NCBI RefSeq assembly: GCF_007655135.1
Contig: NC_045128.1
Span: 8,866,001 to 8,930,000 of the forward strand
Source of the DNA: Punica granatum
Lineage: Eukaryota > Streptophyta > Magnoliopsida > Myrtales > Lythraceae
Direction of reading: 5' to 3'
Length of the DNA: 64,000 nucleotides
The notes below the pieces were generated by a model. The model worked only from the letters and a program-made list of their open reading frames with translations, had not been told where the DNA came from and ran no database searches. Below, one piece after another: positions 23,645 through 35,559 of the stretch. A program made the position numbers and the translations under genes. Numbering within the stretch: the first letter of the stretch is position 1; each line of letters begins with the position of its first letter.

Positions 23645-24110
23645 TGAATTAATCAGTTAGAAAAGCATTATCTTTATACTTTTTTTATAGGTATAGTATG
23701 ATCTTGGAAAATAATATAAAAATACACCACTTTTACATTTTTTTTCTAAATATAGCACGACTTTTAGAAAGTAGCGTATAAAAATACGATATTTGTACTT
23801 TTTCCTAAATATGACACGACTTTTAAAAAATATAACAGAAAGACACAATCTTCAAGCATGATCTTTTTTTTTTAAAACGTGCTAGAATAGCAGTTAAATT
23901 TGAAGGTAGTGTCTTTTATACTATTTTTTAAAGGTCGTGTTATATTTAAAAAAATTATAAAAATCGTATCTTCCTGTGCTACTCTCCAAATGTCGTGCTA
24001 TATTTAAGAAAAAATGTAAAGATTACACATTTCTGTGCTATTTTCTAAAAATCATATTTTATTTAAAAAAATATAAAGTTCATACTTTTCTAGGTAATTA
24101 ATCTAATTTT
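23645..24110. mobile_element. Foldback element with internally repeated arms
   Basis: The left arm (from attaatcagttagaaaagca, with repeated aatatagcacgactttta) reappears inverted in the right arm, which ends tacttttctaggtaattaat. Each arm is itself a degenerate tandem of about 50-60 bp containing a [t/c]agcacgac core, and the centre lies near 23870-23890. It fits a foldback transposon. The terminal motif and target duplication are not clear. Confidence 0.6.
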
Positions 24111-24456
24111 TATTCTATGATCACATGGTGTTTGCAACTAATCTGCCGAGGTTCATTCTCGTTCGGGCATCCATTCACTCAGCCCAAGAAGTCCATAATA
24201 ATCACTAATAATAATACCTCATAAAGCTACGCATCATCACTTATTTGAAATATGCCAAGGAGCATAAGATTGAGGACAATTAAAACTGGAAATTACGGTA
24301 AAATATTAGATGCAATCGACCGCATAAGTTAATTACGAGGGGCAGCGTGGTAATTTTGCGGAGGCGATTTGTGTGAAGAAACGTTGTTTTTTCCATGAGA
24401 AGAAAGAGTGAAGAACAAATCACGCAGAAAGTAGAGCCCGATATATCTCTTTCTTC

Positions 24457-24458
24457 CC

Positions 24459-24498
<40 letters not shown>
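24457..24498 (+). repeat. CT microsatellite in the TMN 5' untranslated region
   Basis: About 20 CT units in the predicted leader of the transmembrane nine gene. CT-rich leaders are common in plant genes. A GA run of similar size lies just after the stop codon (26813-26840). Confidence 0.85.
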
Positions 24499-24499
<1 letters not shown>

Positions 24500-24553
24500 C
24501 TGTACTCTTTATGTGTTCTTCGTTGCTGCTCAAGAGGTAGCGTTAGATCTGGA

Positions 24554-24766
24554 GGTAAGTTTCCATCTGATCATGAGTTTCAGCTGTTGTTGATCTCTGT
24601 TCCTCCTGCTCTGCTCCGTTTAGTTCTCCGGTAGTCGAAATTTCCTTTTTTTTTATCTCTTAAATCTGTGAAATTCGATCAATTTTGATTGACCCGGGAA
24701 GGAATTTGATTCGCGTTTCGCTGATTAGTGCATTTCTGCATCTGGGTTTGTCCCAGATCTGACAGT
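24554..24766 (+). other. Predicted 5' untranslated region intron of the TMN gene
   Basis: A strong donor (ctggag|gtaagt) at 24554 and an acceptor after a T-rich tract (ctgacag|) ending at about 24766 lie between the CT-rich leader and the ATG at 24790. Leader introns are common in plant TMN genes. This is an inference from consensus only. Confidence 0.5.
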
Positions 24767-24789
24767 AGTTCGAGAAAATCGCCCGGAAA

Positions 24790-26778
24790 ATGATGGGATC
24801 TCTTGGGCAATTCGGGGGATTCAAGATCTGGGTTTTGCTGGTTTTGTCTGTGTTTTCTCAACTGGGGGTGTCTTTTTACCTGCCGGGGAGTTACCCTCAC
24901 AAGTATGGGATCGGGGACACCTTGTCCGTGAAGGTGAACTCGCTAACTTCGATCGACACCGAGATTCCGTATAGCTACTATAGCCTCCCCTTCTGCCAGC
25001 CCCCGGAGGGCGTCAAGGACAGCGCCGAGAATCTCGGCGAGCTCCTCATGGGGGACCGGATTGAGAACTCGCCGTACCGCTTCAAGATGTACACGAATGA
25101 GACGAAGGTCTTCTTGTGCGCCACTCCTCCCTTGTCGGGCGATACCTTCAAGATCTTGAAGGAGAGGATCGACGAGATGTACCAGGTCAATCTCATCCTC
25201 GACAATCTCCCTGCGATTCGGTACACCAAGAAGGAAGGGTATTTTCTCCGGTGGACAGGGTACCCTGTTGGGATCAAGGTCCAGGATGTTTACTATGTAT
25301 TCAACCACTTGAAGTTCACGGTTTTGGTCCACAAGTATGAGGAGGCAAACGTTGCCCGTGTTATGGGCACTGGAGATGCCGCTGAGGTGATCCCCACGAT
25401 CGGGAATGGCGGAACTGAGGTTCCAGGTTACATGGTTGTTGGGTTTGAGATTGTCCCCTGTAGTATCAATCACAATGCTGATTCGGTCAAGGGCAAGAAG
25501 ATGTACGATAAGTTCCCTTCCTCGATAAAGTGTGACCCCACCACCGTCTCAATGGCAATCAAAGAGGGCCAGCCTATTGTATTTACTTATGAGGTCACCT
25601 TTGAGGAGAGCGACATCAAGTGGCCCTCTCGATGGGATGCATACCTGAAAATGGAGGGGTCAAAGGTCCACTGGTTCTCGATCCTAAACTCGCTCATGGT
25701 GATCACTTTTCTCGCTGGTATTGTCCTGGTGATCTTCTTGAGAACTGTGAGGCGGGATCTGACCCGTTATGAGGAGCTCGACAAGGAGGCGCAGGCCCAG
25801 ATGAATGAGGAGCTATCAGGCTGGAAACTTGTGGTTGGGGATGTATTCCGTGCCCCGACAAACCCAGCCCTCTTATGCATAATGCTTGGTGATGGGGTTC
25901 AAATTCTTGGAATGGCAGTCGTGACGATTCTCTTTGCAGCCCTAGGGTTCATGTCCCCTGCTTCTCGGGGAACCCTCATCACAGGCATGCTGTTCTTCTA
26001 CATGATTCTGGGTGTGCTTGCCGGCTATGTGGCAGTCCGCATGTGGAGGACCATTGGGTGTGGGGACCCCAAGGGTTGGGTCCCTGTGGCCTTCAAGTCC
26101 GCTTGCTTCTTCCCTGGGATAGCCTTCACCATCCTCACGACGCTCAACTTCCTTCTTTGGGGAAGCCACAGCACTGGGGCAATTCCCTTCTCACTCTTCG
26201 TCATATTGCTCTTGCTCTGGTTCTGTATCTCGGTCCCGCTTACCTTAATTGGAGGATACCTTGGGGCTAAAGCTCCTCATATAGAATATCCCGTTAGGAC
26301 CAATCAAATCCCGAGGGAAATCCCGGCCCAGAAATACCCATCTTGGTTGCTTGTCCTCGGGGCTGGAACCCTGCCCTTCGGGACCCTCTTCATCGAGCTC
26401 TTCTTCATCATGTCAAGCATCTGGATGGGTCGGGTTTACTATGTTTTCGGATTCCTCTTCATTGTGTTGGTCCTGCTGGTCGTTGTCTGTGCTGAGGTTT
26501 CTCTCGTCTTGACCTACATGCACCTGTGTGTCGAGGACTGGAGGTGGTGGTGGAAATCCTTCTTTGCCTCGGGATCAGTTGCTATCTATATCTTCCTATA
26601 CTCGATAAACTACCTCGTCTTTGACCTCAAGAGCTTGAGCGGCCCAGTCTCCGCAACACTCTACTTAGGATACTCACTCTTCATGGTGTTTGCCATCATG
26701 CTTGCCACGGGGACGGTCGGGTTCCTGTCCTCCTTCTGGTTCGTCCACTACTTGTTCTCCTCAGTCAAGCTCGACTAA
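24790..26778 (+). CDS. TMN11: Transmembrane 9 superfamily protein (TMN11/TMN12 type)
   Basis: Intronless ORF of 662 residues, usual for plant TMN proteins. A signal peptide covers about residues 1-29 and is followed by the family start YLPGSYPHKYGIGD. The luminal domain runs to about residue 290. The nine membrane segments start with one near 295-318 and continue in a block of eight from about 358 to 656. The C terminus VKLD fits the Lys-x-Asp/Glu motif that binds COPI coat and keeps TMN proteins in the Golgi. The family resides in endomembranes and has been linked to cargo sorting and metal or adhesion phenotypes; no enzymatic role is established. At ATGATG I take the first ATG; the second would remove one residue. 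The closest Arabidopsis relatives I recall are At5g35160 (TMN11) and At2g24170 (TMN12). Synteny with adenylate kinase 5 favours TMN11. Confidence 0.93.
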   Translation: MMGSLGQFGGFKIWVLLVLSVFSQLGVSFYLPGSYPHKYGIGDTLSVKVNSLTSIDTEIPYSYYSLPFCQPPEGVKDSAENLGELLMGDRIENSPYRFKMYTNETKVFLCATPPLSGDTFKILKERIDEMYQVNLILDNLPAIRYTKKEGYFLRWTGYPVGIKVQDVYYVFNHLKFTVLVHKYEEANVARVMGTGDAAEVIPTIGNGGTEVPGYMVVGFEIVPCSINHNADSVKGKKMYDKFPSSIKCDPTTVSMAIKEGQPIVFTYEVTFEESDIKWPSRWDAYLKMEGSKVHWFSILNSLMVITFLAGIVLVIFLRTVRRDLTRYEELDKEAQAQMNEELSGWKLVVGDVFRAPTNPALLCIMLGDGVQILGMAVVTILFAALGFMSPASRGTLITGMLFFYMILGVLAGYVAVRMWRTIGCGDPKGWVPVAFKSACFFPGIAFTILTTLNFLLWGSHSTGAIPFSLFVILLLLWFCISVPLTLIGGYLGAKAPHIEYPVRTNQIPREIPAQKYPSWLLVLGAGTLPFGTLFIELFFIMSSIWMGRVYYVFGFLFIVLVLLVVVCAEVSLVLTYMHLCVEDWRWWWKSFFASGSVAIYIFLYSINYLVFDLKSLSGPVSATLYLGYSLFMVFAIMLATGTVGFLSSFWFVHYLFSSVKLD

Positions 26779-26812
26779 AGCTGCTCAAGCATTTCGAGGG
26801 AAATTCAGATAA

Positions 26813-26843
<31 letters not shown>

Positions 26844-26849
26844 AAAACA

Positions 26850-27890
26850 GGACAGGATCAATGCAAATTGTTCTTAATTTCTGTGATGTATTACTTTTAC
26901 TGTTCTTGGATGAATTTGGTCTAGGAAAACATAGTTGTAGCTCTGAGCCTTTTCTTTTTCTTTTTTTCCCCCCTTTTTTCTTAAGATTTAAATAATTTTC
27001 TCTGTAATTCATGTTACATTTTCCTAAGGGCATTCTGGTGGAGAAAATGGAGCCTTTTGTTTGGTTGGTGTTTAGATGGTTTCTGATGATCATTTGATAA
27101 TGATGCTTCTCCTGTCAAGATAAAAATTGGCCATTTTTTAGCTGTGAAGATATTCTACCAAACTCCTCAACTGTCTGAAAGCTGTAGCCTTCCAGCATGA
27201 ACTAATCTGTTGTGCTGCGCACATCGCAGTTCTGCCGACTTTGAGTCGGGTTGTAATCGAGTAAATTTCAGGTTATGGCAGGATAAACAAAAGCTAGGCT
27301 CATACAATTCTGGGTCCTGAAAATGATAATGATTTCAAACTTTGTTACTCATTGAGGCCAAACCATGATGCGCGAGACACGTTCTTCAGGTTTCCAATTG
27401 CAAAGACGCTTTTGTTGTCTGCCGTTTGTGATCACGATAGCTTAGCACAAAGGGGTTTTGATATAGTCATAGAGTCTCGGGATCTGATCCTCGAGGTGAA
27501 AGTCACTGGTCGCATATAAGTGATCTCAGCTGATAAGGTAAGTCTCCTATAACAATATCAATGATGGTAATAAGTGTCCCCTGTTACAGAATGTTCGCTT
27601 GCCCTCAAGGTCCCGGACCCTCTCTATCATGGTGTAATTTTCACATTCGTCGTTTTCCAGATTATGGTAAACCAGAATCAGCGACTCCTCAATTAGTCGA
27701 TTTAGAAGACAATGTGACCGACCTCATTTGGCATTGACCTCATTCGGCATTGAAAAGGTCTAGGTCTATTCATATTAGGTATGCTTACAATGTCCTTCCA
27801 TGTTTGTTCACATAATCATTAGAAATTGCATGCTACACATCAGCTAAAAGCTACGACTCATTCCTAAATTCGGGTAAAAATTGTCCAACT
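26850..27890. other. Intergenic between convergent genes
   Basis: Holds the 3' untranslated region of the TMN gene (26779 to about 27100, T-rich) and spacer. No gene is recognised in 27100-27890. Confidence 0.45.
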
Positions 27891-27898
27891 CATATATG

Positions 27899-30557
27899 TC
27901 ATCTTCCTTTCTGCAGCGCAATGAATAGTACGTAAAAAATAGGTGAGAGAAGAAAAATAAAGTACGGGAAAGCATTAGTGGTCAGAGCACCCAGTCGTGC
28001 TTCATCATCGTTATTCGAAGTGTAGTCGACTTTGTCTTCAATGAATGCCTCGAAATAGTTCTGGTATCCCGTGTTCCTTGAAGAGAGCCTTGAGCTTCCT
28101 ACCTTCATCATCTCCATGGCCTGCAATAGAGTTTCATAATTCCCTCTATGTCAGGAGCATCGAGGTTTATTTGGCTGAATACTCGAATACAAACTCTACT
28201 AAGTTTAGAAATCAAATTTTCAGAAGCGGGAAAAGTATGCATGGGTTTCAAAAGACTTCTGGTTCCTTCTTTTATTTTATTTTATTTTTGGTTATATGGA
28301 GATTAGTAACACAATTATCCTAACAAAGATCACCTGAAAACTGAACATGAACTGCCTAGCTTTCTTGCTGACCGTAGGATTCGGATGACTCTGAAGCTTC
28401 TCGTACATAGAACGGGCCTGATCTCGCCTGCCATGTCCCAGTCAAATCAGTCATAATTTACTAATAGACAACAGTCTTCCACCCCACAACAATTATTATC
28501 ATCAATGACAAGGAGGATGGAATAACCTATGAAGAATAGTTGAGATCATACAATTCGGTTGCCATTCAATTCTCCAGTTTGTTCCGAGAAAATAAGAAAA
28601 AAAAGTATCCCATGTTTTTATCAATTGTATAATATATAACTACCTTGTTAGCGAATCCTGGCAAATAGACCACTGCAATGCCGCTAGGCCATGAATTTCG
28701 CTCTGCAAGGGTAACAATCAAACTATAATGAATTAAATAAAAGAGCATTTTGCCTCTGCAGTATCAGAACAGGTCTTATTTTCAAAGCACATACCAGGGA
28801 TTGCAAGGGAAAAGCTGCAGAATTCGATTGAACTTTACCTGAAACGGCAGGTTTTTCATGATCTTCTCATAATAAGGTAAAGCTTCCTTGAGCTTTCCCG
28901 AATCCATCAGAGCATCACCGTCCTTCAGAACCTGTAATTAGCAAAAAAATGACCTAAAAGCACCATTATTGGGAATATTGCGACTTAGATTCTTCATCCA
29001 AATACAGCAAAGAAAGAAAAGTGCAGAGAATCAGAGGCTGGAAGCCTGAGTTGTTCCACAGCAAAAGTAAGAATCAGAAAGCAACCTTCTCACATTCAAT
29101 TTTCAACTTTGGATCAACATTTAAGCCGATTTTCTTCTTGTAAGCAGCAAGCAACTCTCTTGTTCGTGCATCTTTAGCAGCCCTCTCTTCAGCAGTTTCA
29201 AGTGCTTCTCCTGGGCGAATATTTCTTCCACCCCCATACTGAATACGAAGATATAATGATGGGCCAAAGATTAGTTCATCCTTATATGGCTAGCTTCAAT
29301 TAATACAACAGGTTAAAGAGTGAAAGGGTCCAGGAAAAATCAATTTTTAACAGATTGCTTGCGCTTCTAAGCATTCATTACAACACATATAACCACCAGA
29401 ACACAAATAAACCACCAATACAATCTGCATCATCAGCAGTTTAGCATGCGTCACATTGTTGATGTTGCTTGGTCTCGGAAAGACTCCCCAAGAAGAAACC
29501 TTTGGGTCGTAAACCTCTGACTTATCTTCCTTTACTGGTTTGGGTTTTGTTGCTGTCGAATCTTCGAATTTACTAGTGTTCCTGACAGAACAAAAGTGCC
29601 CGAGAAAAATACCTTTGACAGATTGCTTGCATTTCTAAGCATATATTCTAATACAAATGATCACACATCACAAACAAACAACCGATATGCAGTCCATAGA
29701 ATGTGTGCTATCTTTAGTCTAGTGTGTACCGATCTGGAGATGTTGCTTGGTCTCGGAAAAACGCCCCAAGTAGAAACCTTTGGTTTGTAAACATCCGAGT
29801 TATCTTCCTTTACCGATGCGGGTTTTGTCGCTGTCGAGTCTTCGAATTTACTCGTGTCTCCGACGATGATCTCCACTTCCTTTATGTCCTGATCAGAGAA
29901 AGTCTCGGCTACGGGAAGCAAACCGGGAGGAAGTCTGCGAGTCCGTTTCTTATCCCCAAAGTCAAGACCCACGAAATCGACGCTCGAAACAACCAATTGA
30001 TCCTTGTTACTGGCCTTCTCAACTTTGACCCCTGCGCCGGAATCTGCCCCCTTTTCCTCATTCAATCCTAAGTCCAGCAAAAGTTACGAGCTTTAGCGAA
30101 CCAAAATAGAAGACCAATGTGATTACTTTACAATTCAATGGCACTTGCCTTTGTTCTTCCTGTACTCTTTCGCCTTCTCCATGGCAATCTTGGCCGCATC
30201 CGGGACTTGCTCGGCGCCATTTCCGCCATTACCCTCCGCCGGAGCTGGACCAGGGCTGGTGGCACCGGCTCCACTGTCGGCCCCAGCATCCCCAGTCATG
30301 ACTTTGACCGCGGGCTTCGACTGCGGGGACTTCCGGTAAGCCGTGGCCTTCTCGAAGGCGAGCTTGACCGGGTCGACGGGACCCGGGTCGGGCTCGGAGG
30401 ATTCGGGTGTGTTGGAGGAGGACGAGGCTTTGAATGGGTTTATTGGGTTCGGGGACCAGGGGAAGAGAGTGGTGGGTTTGGCGGGAGAGAAGAGCGGGAC
30501 GATGGGGTTGAGGGGAGGGAGCCGAATCGGGGATGGGGGTTGAAGAAGAGACGCCAT
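27899..30557 (-). CDS. Uncharacterised plastid-type protein with TPR-like segment and C-terminal membrane helix
   Basis: Seven exons can be joined in phase: 30149-30557, 29730-30067, 29086-29238, 28839-28931, 28644-28702, 28334-28427 and 27899-28120, giving 455 residues. The N terminus is Pro/Ser-rich without acids for about 45 residues, fitting a transit peptide. A motif like VKLAFEKATAYRKS occurs near residue 64 and again, as KIAMEKAKEYRKN, near residue 122. The middle has GGGRNIRPGEALETAEERA, then a helical-hairpin segment (LMDSGKLKEALPYYEKIM) that looks like one TPR unit. The last exon ends in a hydrophobic helix (YFIFLLSPIFYVLFIAL) and a basic tail. I do not know its function. Intron 1 uses a GC donor (AAAG|GCAAGT). 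Part of exon 2 and the following intron are duplicated at 29330-29590. The exon structure is my manual inference. Confidence 0.75.
29330..29870 (-). repeat. Intragenic tandem duplication of part of an exon and its intron
   Basis: The segment at about 29603-29870 (end of exon 2, coding KPKVSTWGVFPRPSNIS, plus the start of intron 2) is repeated at about 29330-29590, offset by 275-280 bp. The copy still encodes DPKVSSWGVFPRPSNI in its parental frame, with several substitutions. Entered in phase 0 from the obvious acceptor (tctgtcag|), the copy hits TAG at the third codon. It therefore looks like dead duplicated exon material inside intron 2. Confidence 0.82.
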
Positions 30558-30659
30558 GTCAGTGGTTCAGAGAACCGTGAGAGTTGGGGAAGGAGATCCC
30601 ATGGCGGGAGGAGGAGGAGGTGAGTGGCAGTGGTTGGCCAGTACGGAGGATGGCGATGT

Positions 30660-31390
30660 TGCAATGTTGAAAATTGCATAAGCACCCCTGTATTTTATAT
30701 AATTTGAAAATCATCCCAGACCTTTATTGTATTTCGTACTAACCCTTTACTTTCGAAGATTTTCCAGAAAATGCTTATCCTGAAGGAAGAGATCAACCAA
30801 GTTGAGGACTAAACCCCTCCAGGCTTTGCCTCGATCGATCATGATCCCGCAGCTCGGGTTTCTACAATGATAATCCTCAGGATAATTCCACGAGAATCCC
30901 GTAACAAATGGGAATGAGTTCGTAACCAAGCTAGATTTTCTTTTTCTTTTTTGGTTAATTATGGACCCGAAGCCTAAATAATCGAGTTCGATTGGATAAT
31001 ACAGAAATGCTCGAATAATTACACGAGGGCCAATCACAAGAAATTTGGAAAATCTCAATGACATTGGTCGTCACCTTACTCATCTGGTACGGAAAATAGA
31101 ACATGTAAATGTGACAGTGACAAGGAAATTCCTGTACTTAACCTCGTAAATATTCCTCTACACGTGAAATTAATTGCAGGCGTCCCCTATCACGAACTAT
31201 TCTACCCAAAGGGAAATGAAAATGCAAATCAATACAGCAATCAAGAAATTATTGTCAGGCGCGAAGGTATACGCGCATGAGCAATTCGATCTCAACTCTC
31301 GGTGTCATATCACCCTGCGTCGACTTCGATGATGAGGGACCCTTCTCTCGTGGAGTTTGAGCTCCATAAGTTATCCTGGACTATTATGAT
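30660..31390. other. Intergenic between divergent promoter and kinase 3' end
   Basis: Contains the upstream region of the seven-exon gene and the 3' untranslated region of the kinase. No further gene is recognised. Confidence 0.45.
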
Positions 31391-31394
31391 CAAG

Positions 31395-34300
31395 TCATTC
31401 TCGCAGCCCTGAACGGATGTAAAATCAAGTTATATGTATAATCATGTTGAATATTACGGGAAAAAAATTCTTTGAAAAGAGAAAATAGGAAGTCGAAATT
31501 TACTTGTTCTCTGTCCACCGGTGGATGCACGCGAGCTTTCGTATCCGGAATTCCGCATCTGAGGGTCCGTCATCATCATGGGTTTTAGGATATTAGGATT
31601 TATGCTCGTGATGATTTTAACTTTAACTTTAACTCAAAACATGGGTTTTAGGATATTAAAGTTTTGGAATAATATGATTAAAAAGACATTTTGAAAGAGA
31701 GTATGAAAGGTTTAGGGCATGAAAGGTTTACAAATAGTAGAAAAATAAATTTTCTTCTAAATAAATAAAAAATTATGACAACAAAATATATTTCGTATAT
31801 AGTCATCACCTGCATACTGGAACTTGAAGCTGGACCACTGCTGGATGTAGAGGGTGAAGAAGTTCCACCGCTGTGTTGTGGGAAACTGGGCATTGAACTC
31901 TCAGCGAGTGCTCTCAATCGGTTAAGCTCCGGCAGCACCACAGTCCCGAGGTCGGGCCGGTCCCTCCTCCTCAGTTCTGCGCACTTGAGGGCGACCTTCG
32001 CGTAACTCATGGTCTCCTCGACGGGCCAGTCAGTGACGGAGGGGTCTAGAGCTTTCGCGAAAGTCCCCCTCTCGATGGCTTCTTCCACAAGGTGGGTCAG
32101 GCCCATTGGAGGCTTGGCGGTTATTATCTGGAGGAGCATGATCCCAAGGGAGTAGATGTCCGACTTTATTCCTAGCATTCCCGTCTGCTGATACTCGGGG
32201 TCGATGTAGCAGAACGTTCCTGCAGTCGAGGTCATGCGGTACTGTGTCACTGAGTTGGCGACCGATGGCGGGACTAGCCTTGCCAGGCCCACGTCGCTGA
32301 TCTTGCTCACGAAATTCCGGTCAAGGAGGATATTGCCGGGCTTCAAGTCGCGGTGCACTAGTGGCTCCGGCTTGGTCTGGTGGAGGAACAGGAGTCCTGT
32401 CCCAATCTCGGCAGCAATTCGGAACCTGATCTGCCAGGGGAGGACAGGGCTATTCCCCCTCCGGAAGAGGCGGTCTTCCAGGCTCCCATTTGCCATGTAC
32501 TCGTAGACCAGGCACCCATACTCTGGGCAGGCTCCCAACAGCAGTACCATGTTCGGGTGCCGTATGCAGCTCAACACCTCAACCTGCAACATAATTTTAA
32601 ATTTGATATGATGTTATTGACCATTGAGAAATAAGATAACTTCACGATTTCAGTTCGATATAGCTTATATGATTGGCTCGGAGGTCATTGCCTCCTACCA
32701 TTTTACATATGAACAACTTTTCATCGTGTAGCAGTACGGTTGTTTTAACAGTCGAATTAGTGAACCGGGCCAGCCAATGGCCAGTCCTCAACTGATCTGC
32801 TGGACAAAGCACTAGGTTCGATTTAAACCAGGGCCGACATAGTGAAGGGTTACTATAGCACCTCTTGTTGAAACTGTGAACGCCCTTGAGCTGCATCCGG
32901 CCTCAGGACCTTGATGGCCACTGCAGTGTGATCCAAATAGCACTTGTAAACCGGCCCGTAGCCTCCTTCACCTATCTTTCGGGCAGCTGCAAAGTTGTCA
33001 GTGGCCGTCTCAATCTCCTCGATTGTGTACTTCCTGTACCGGCGGTCCTGACCGAGGGAGCTCATGATCTTCTTCCTTTCCTCGGCCTCCTTGACCGCCT
33101 TCTTTTCAGCGTTGATCCTCTTCTGCGCTTCCCGCTCGGCAATCCTCTGGGCAACCTCAGCCGCCTCCAGTGCAGCCTTGCACTTGGCTTTCTCCCGCTC
33201 AGCGAGCTCTAATGCTGCCTCTTCGGCCATCCGGGCCTCTTCGAGTCTTTGTTCCTCTCGCATTTTCCATTGATGAAGCTGATTTGCCTAAAATCACAAA
33301 ATAACGTCAAATCATTCATTCGACCAAATTTCTCGGCGTTTTCCATTTCTTTCCAGCTTGGAAAGCAAGAAAAATGAATGAAAACAAGAACCAAACCTTT
33401 TCTTTTGCTGTGAGTGCTTCCTTACAAGCTGTGCTGTACATATCAATTGTCTGTTTGAGCTCAAGCCTGAGCCTCCTCATCTCTGCCTCCACATCTTCCT
33501 GAAAATTTCCGAATCTTCCGATCAATTAAATTATCCCCTTCTATTTTGCATCTCTACAGAAATGGAGTAGTTTATAAGCAAGTACCATGGTCTGTGATGA
33601 GATCGATAGTCTGCCGCTATCCTCAAGCGACGATGATGAGCCGAAGTCGAGCTGCTGAGAGGAAATGTCGAAGGACTGCTTCCCCTGGGATGAGAAAGAG
33701 GAAATGCCGCCAAAGCTTCTGTTGTCATAGTCAGAGCAGCCTGAGAGCCTCGCTGGCTCCATTCCATCGAACAGAGACTGGAAGCTCCTGTCCGTACTCG
33801 GCCTCCCACCGCTTACAAACGATATGTCACTGTCGAGGTTAGTCCTCTCGTATGATCTGTTCATCGCTGCTCCCGGTCTTGTGAAGGGTGACCTGCCACC
33901 AAAGTTTGAGCAAAAATGTCACTGACCCATTTGGCAGAACTGAACACATTATGCTGTTATCCATTAGTCGAAAGTTCGTGAAGAGTTCCTTCTATCCCAA
34001 TTCACAAAATTCCAGGAACTTACTTGATTTCATTTTCATCGGGCATATTGCGAGGTGCGAGTGGATTCCTTTCTACGCCTACAGTAAAAGAAAGGAGATC
34101 ATTAGACCCAATTAAGTGTAATCGTTTGAAACATTCTATTAAGCACATTCTCACCATTAAAGAAGATAAAAATTGCAAGAAACCTTCCGAAAGCCAATTC
34201 TCAAATCGTTCTATTTAGTTCTTTGGGGATCCCAATAAGTACAGAGAAGGGAGAGGAGTTTGGAAGTATGGTACTACTACCTCGTGGGATATGGTTCTGT

Positions 34301-35542
34301 CCCGGACGCACTTCATTTTGGTATGCTGGCACGGGGGCAACCGAGCCGGCGGTAGCTGAGGTGCTGTTTTGATAGATTGGAAGTGGTGGGTTGAGGGGCA
34401 GAGGCTTCTTCGGTGGGGTCGAGGATGCAGATCTTACGGCTGATATTTTACCCTTTGATATGATATACACTGTACAGAACTCCGGGGCTCCTTTGCACAC
34501 GCTGCCCGGAACATCTGTGCTCTTGAATCTTCAGACACGAAACAATAATTCAGAAACATCAGAATCTATAAACACAAAGTATAATTGTTCCATATACGAA
34601 GTGCATATTGGATTCATTCAGAGCTTACCTGAAAAGGCCACTTTTGGTCGGTGCTCCGAGTACGATAGTATCGATGGCATTGGTGTTAATATAGTCGATT
34701 ATTCCCTTCGTTATGTCTGAATCTTCAATAATTACCTCATTGCATTGGATCTGATACACGCATGAACGGGGCAATTACGAATACATATCTACCAAACATC
34801 ATCAATCCTTTCAAAAGTGAAATTGAAAGGGACGTCGTTATTTCTAGCGAGGTTGTTACATCAACATCGATGCATTGCCTACGGTGTAATCACTCATTAT
34901 CACATAATATTCAAAGCACTATCAGATTTGTGATTTAATTCTCTTCCGAGGTTTTAGTCGTAAGCAATTGCGATTGATATTGAAGGATTAAGCCGAGACT
35001 ACATTAGCAAATGGAGACTTACTTCTTTTCTCGTGCAAAAGCAACGGAATGGGAGGAATAGTTCCCTAGCTTGGCTTTCCAGTTGCGCCTTATACACATC
35101 ACTCGTATCTCCATTTGCCCCATTGCTTCCTACTGCACTTTCCAAAAAACCCGATTGGATTGATCATTAGAACGACAAAGTCATCGACATTTACCTGTGT
35201 ATAATTTACACGTGCTACGAAACCATCGAACAACAACCTTGTTTGGCCAAAAACTTGGAAAGAAGATTGGAAAAATTAGAAGGCATGTCATGTTTTGTTT
35301 CCTGTCATCTACCTAACGAGATAGTTTCCGGAAAATTTTCATGGAAAATGAAAGCAATGGAGGGAGATCATAATACCTGATACGGTTATGGAGGATGCTT
35401 TCGTCTTGATATGGAGGAGTGTCAAGACTTGCCCCTTGCCAAGAAGATGATCCACTGCCCATTTCAAGGCATACTGGCTTGCCTTGTCCTTGTCGATAGC
35501 CACTGCCACGCTTTCTTCCCTCTTGTCTCCTCTCTTCGCCAT
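31395..35542 (-). CDS. USP-domain receptor-like cytoplasmic kinase
   Basis: Eleven exons join in phase: 35377-35542, 35023-35132, 34629-34750, 34281-34528, 34024-34078, 33586-33892, 33397-33498, 32862-33287, 31810-32583, and tentatively 31504-31558 and 31395-31408, giving about 792 residues. Order: an N-terminal universal stress protein domain (residues 10-160), a Ser/Pro-rich linker, a long Glu/Lys/Ala coiled coil (about 337-445), then a kinase domain (about 471-735). The kinase domain has GEGGYGPVY, the VAIK lysine, [12 protein letters not shown] and DVGLA in place of DFGLA. DVG is usual in this family, so it is probably an active RD-type kinase of RLCK group IX. There is no signal peptide or membrane helix. 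Arabidopsis relatives are At5g35380 and At2g24370. The C-terminal micro-exons are the least sure part; reading on past 31810 instead gives a hydrophobic tail that looks like intron. Confidence 0.88.
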
Positions 35543-35559
35543 TCTTCCGTCGTCTGTTC

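Noticed and set aside
30138..30623. Plus-strand ORF of 161 codons
   Set aside because: It is antisense to exon 1 of the seven-exon plastid protein gene and Gly/Arg-rich from its complement's Pro/Ala/Ser codons.
31678..31810. Read-through extension of the kinase ORF to 31678
   Set aside because: The extension is hydrophobic and AT-rich after a good donor at 31810, so it is intron and not coding.
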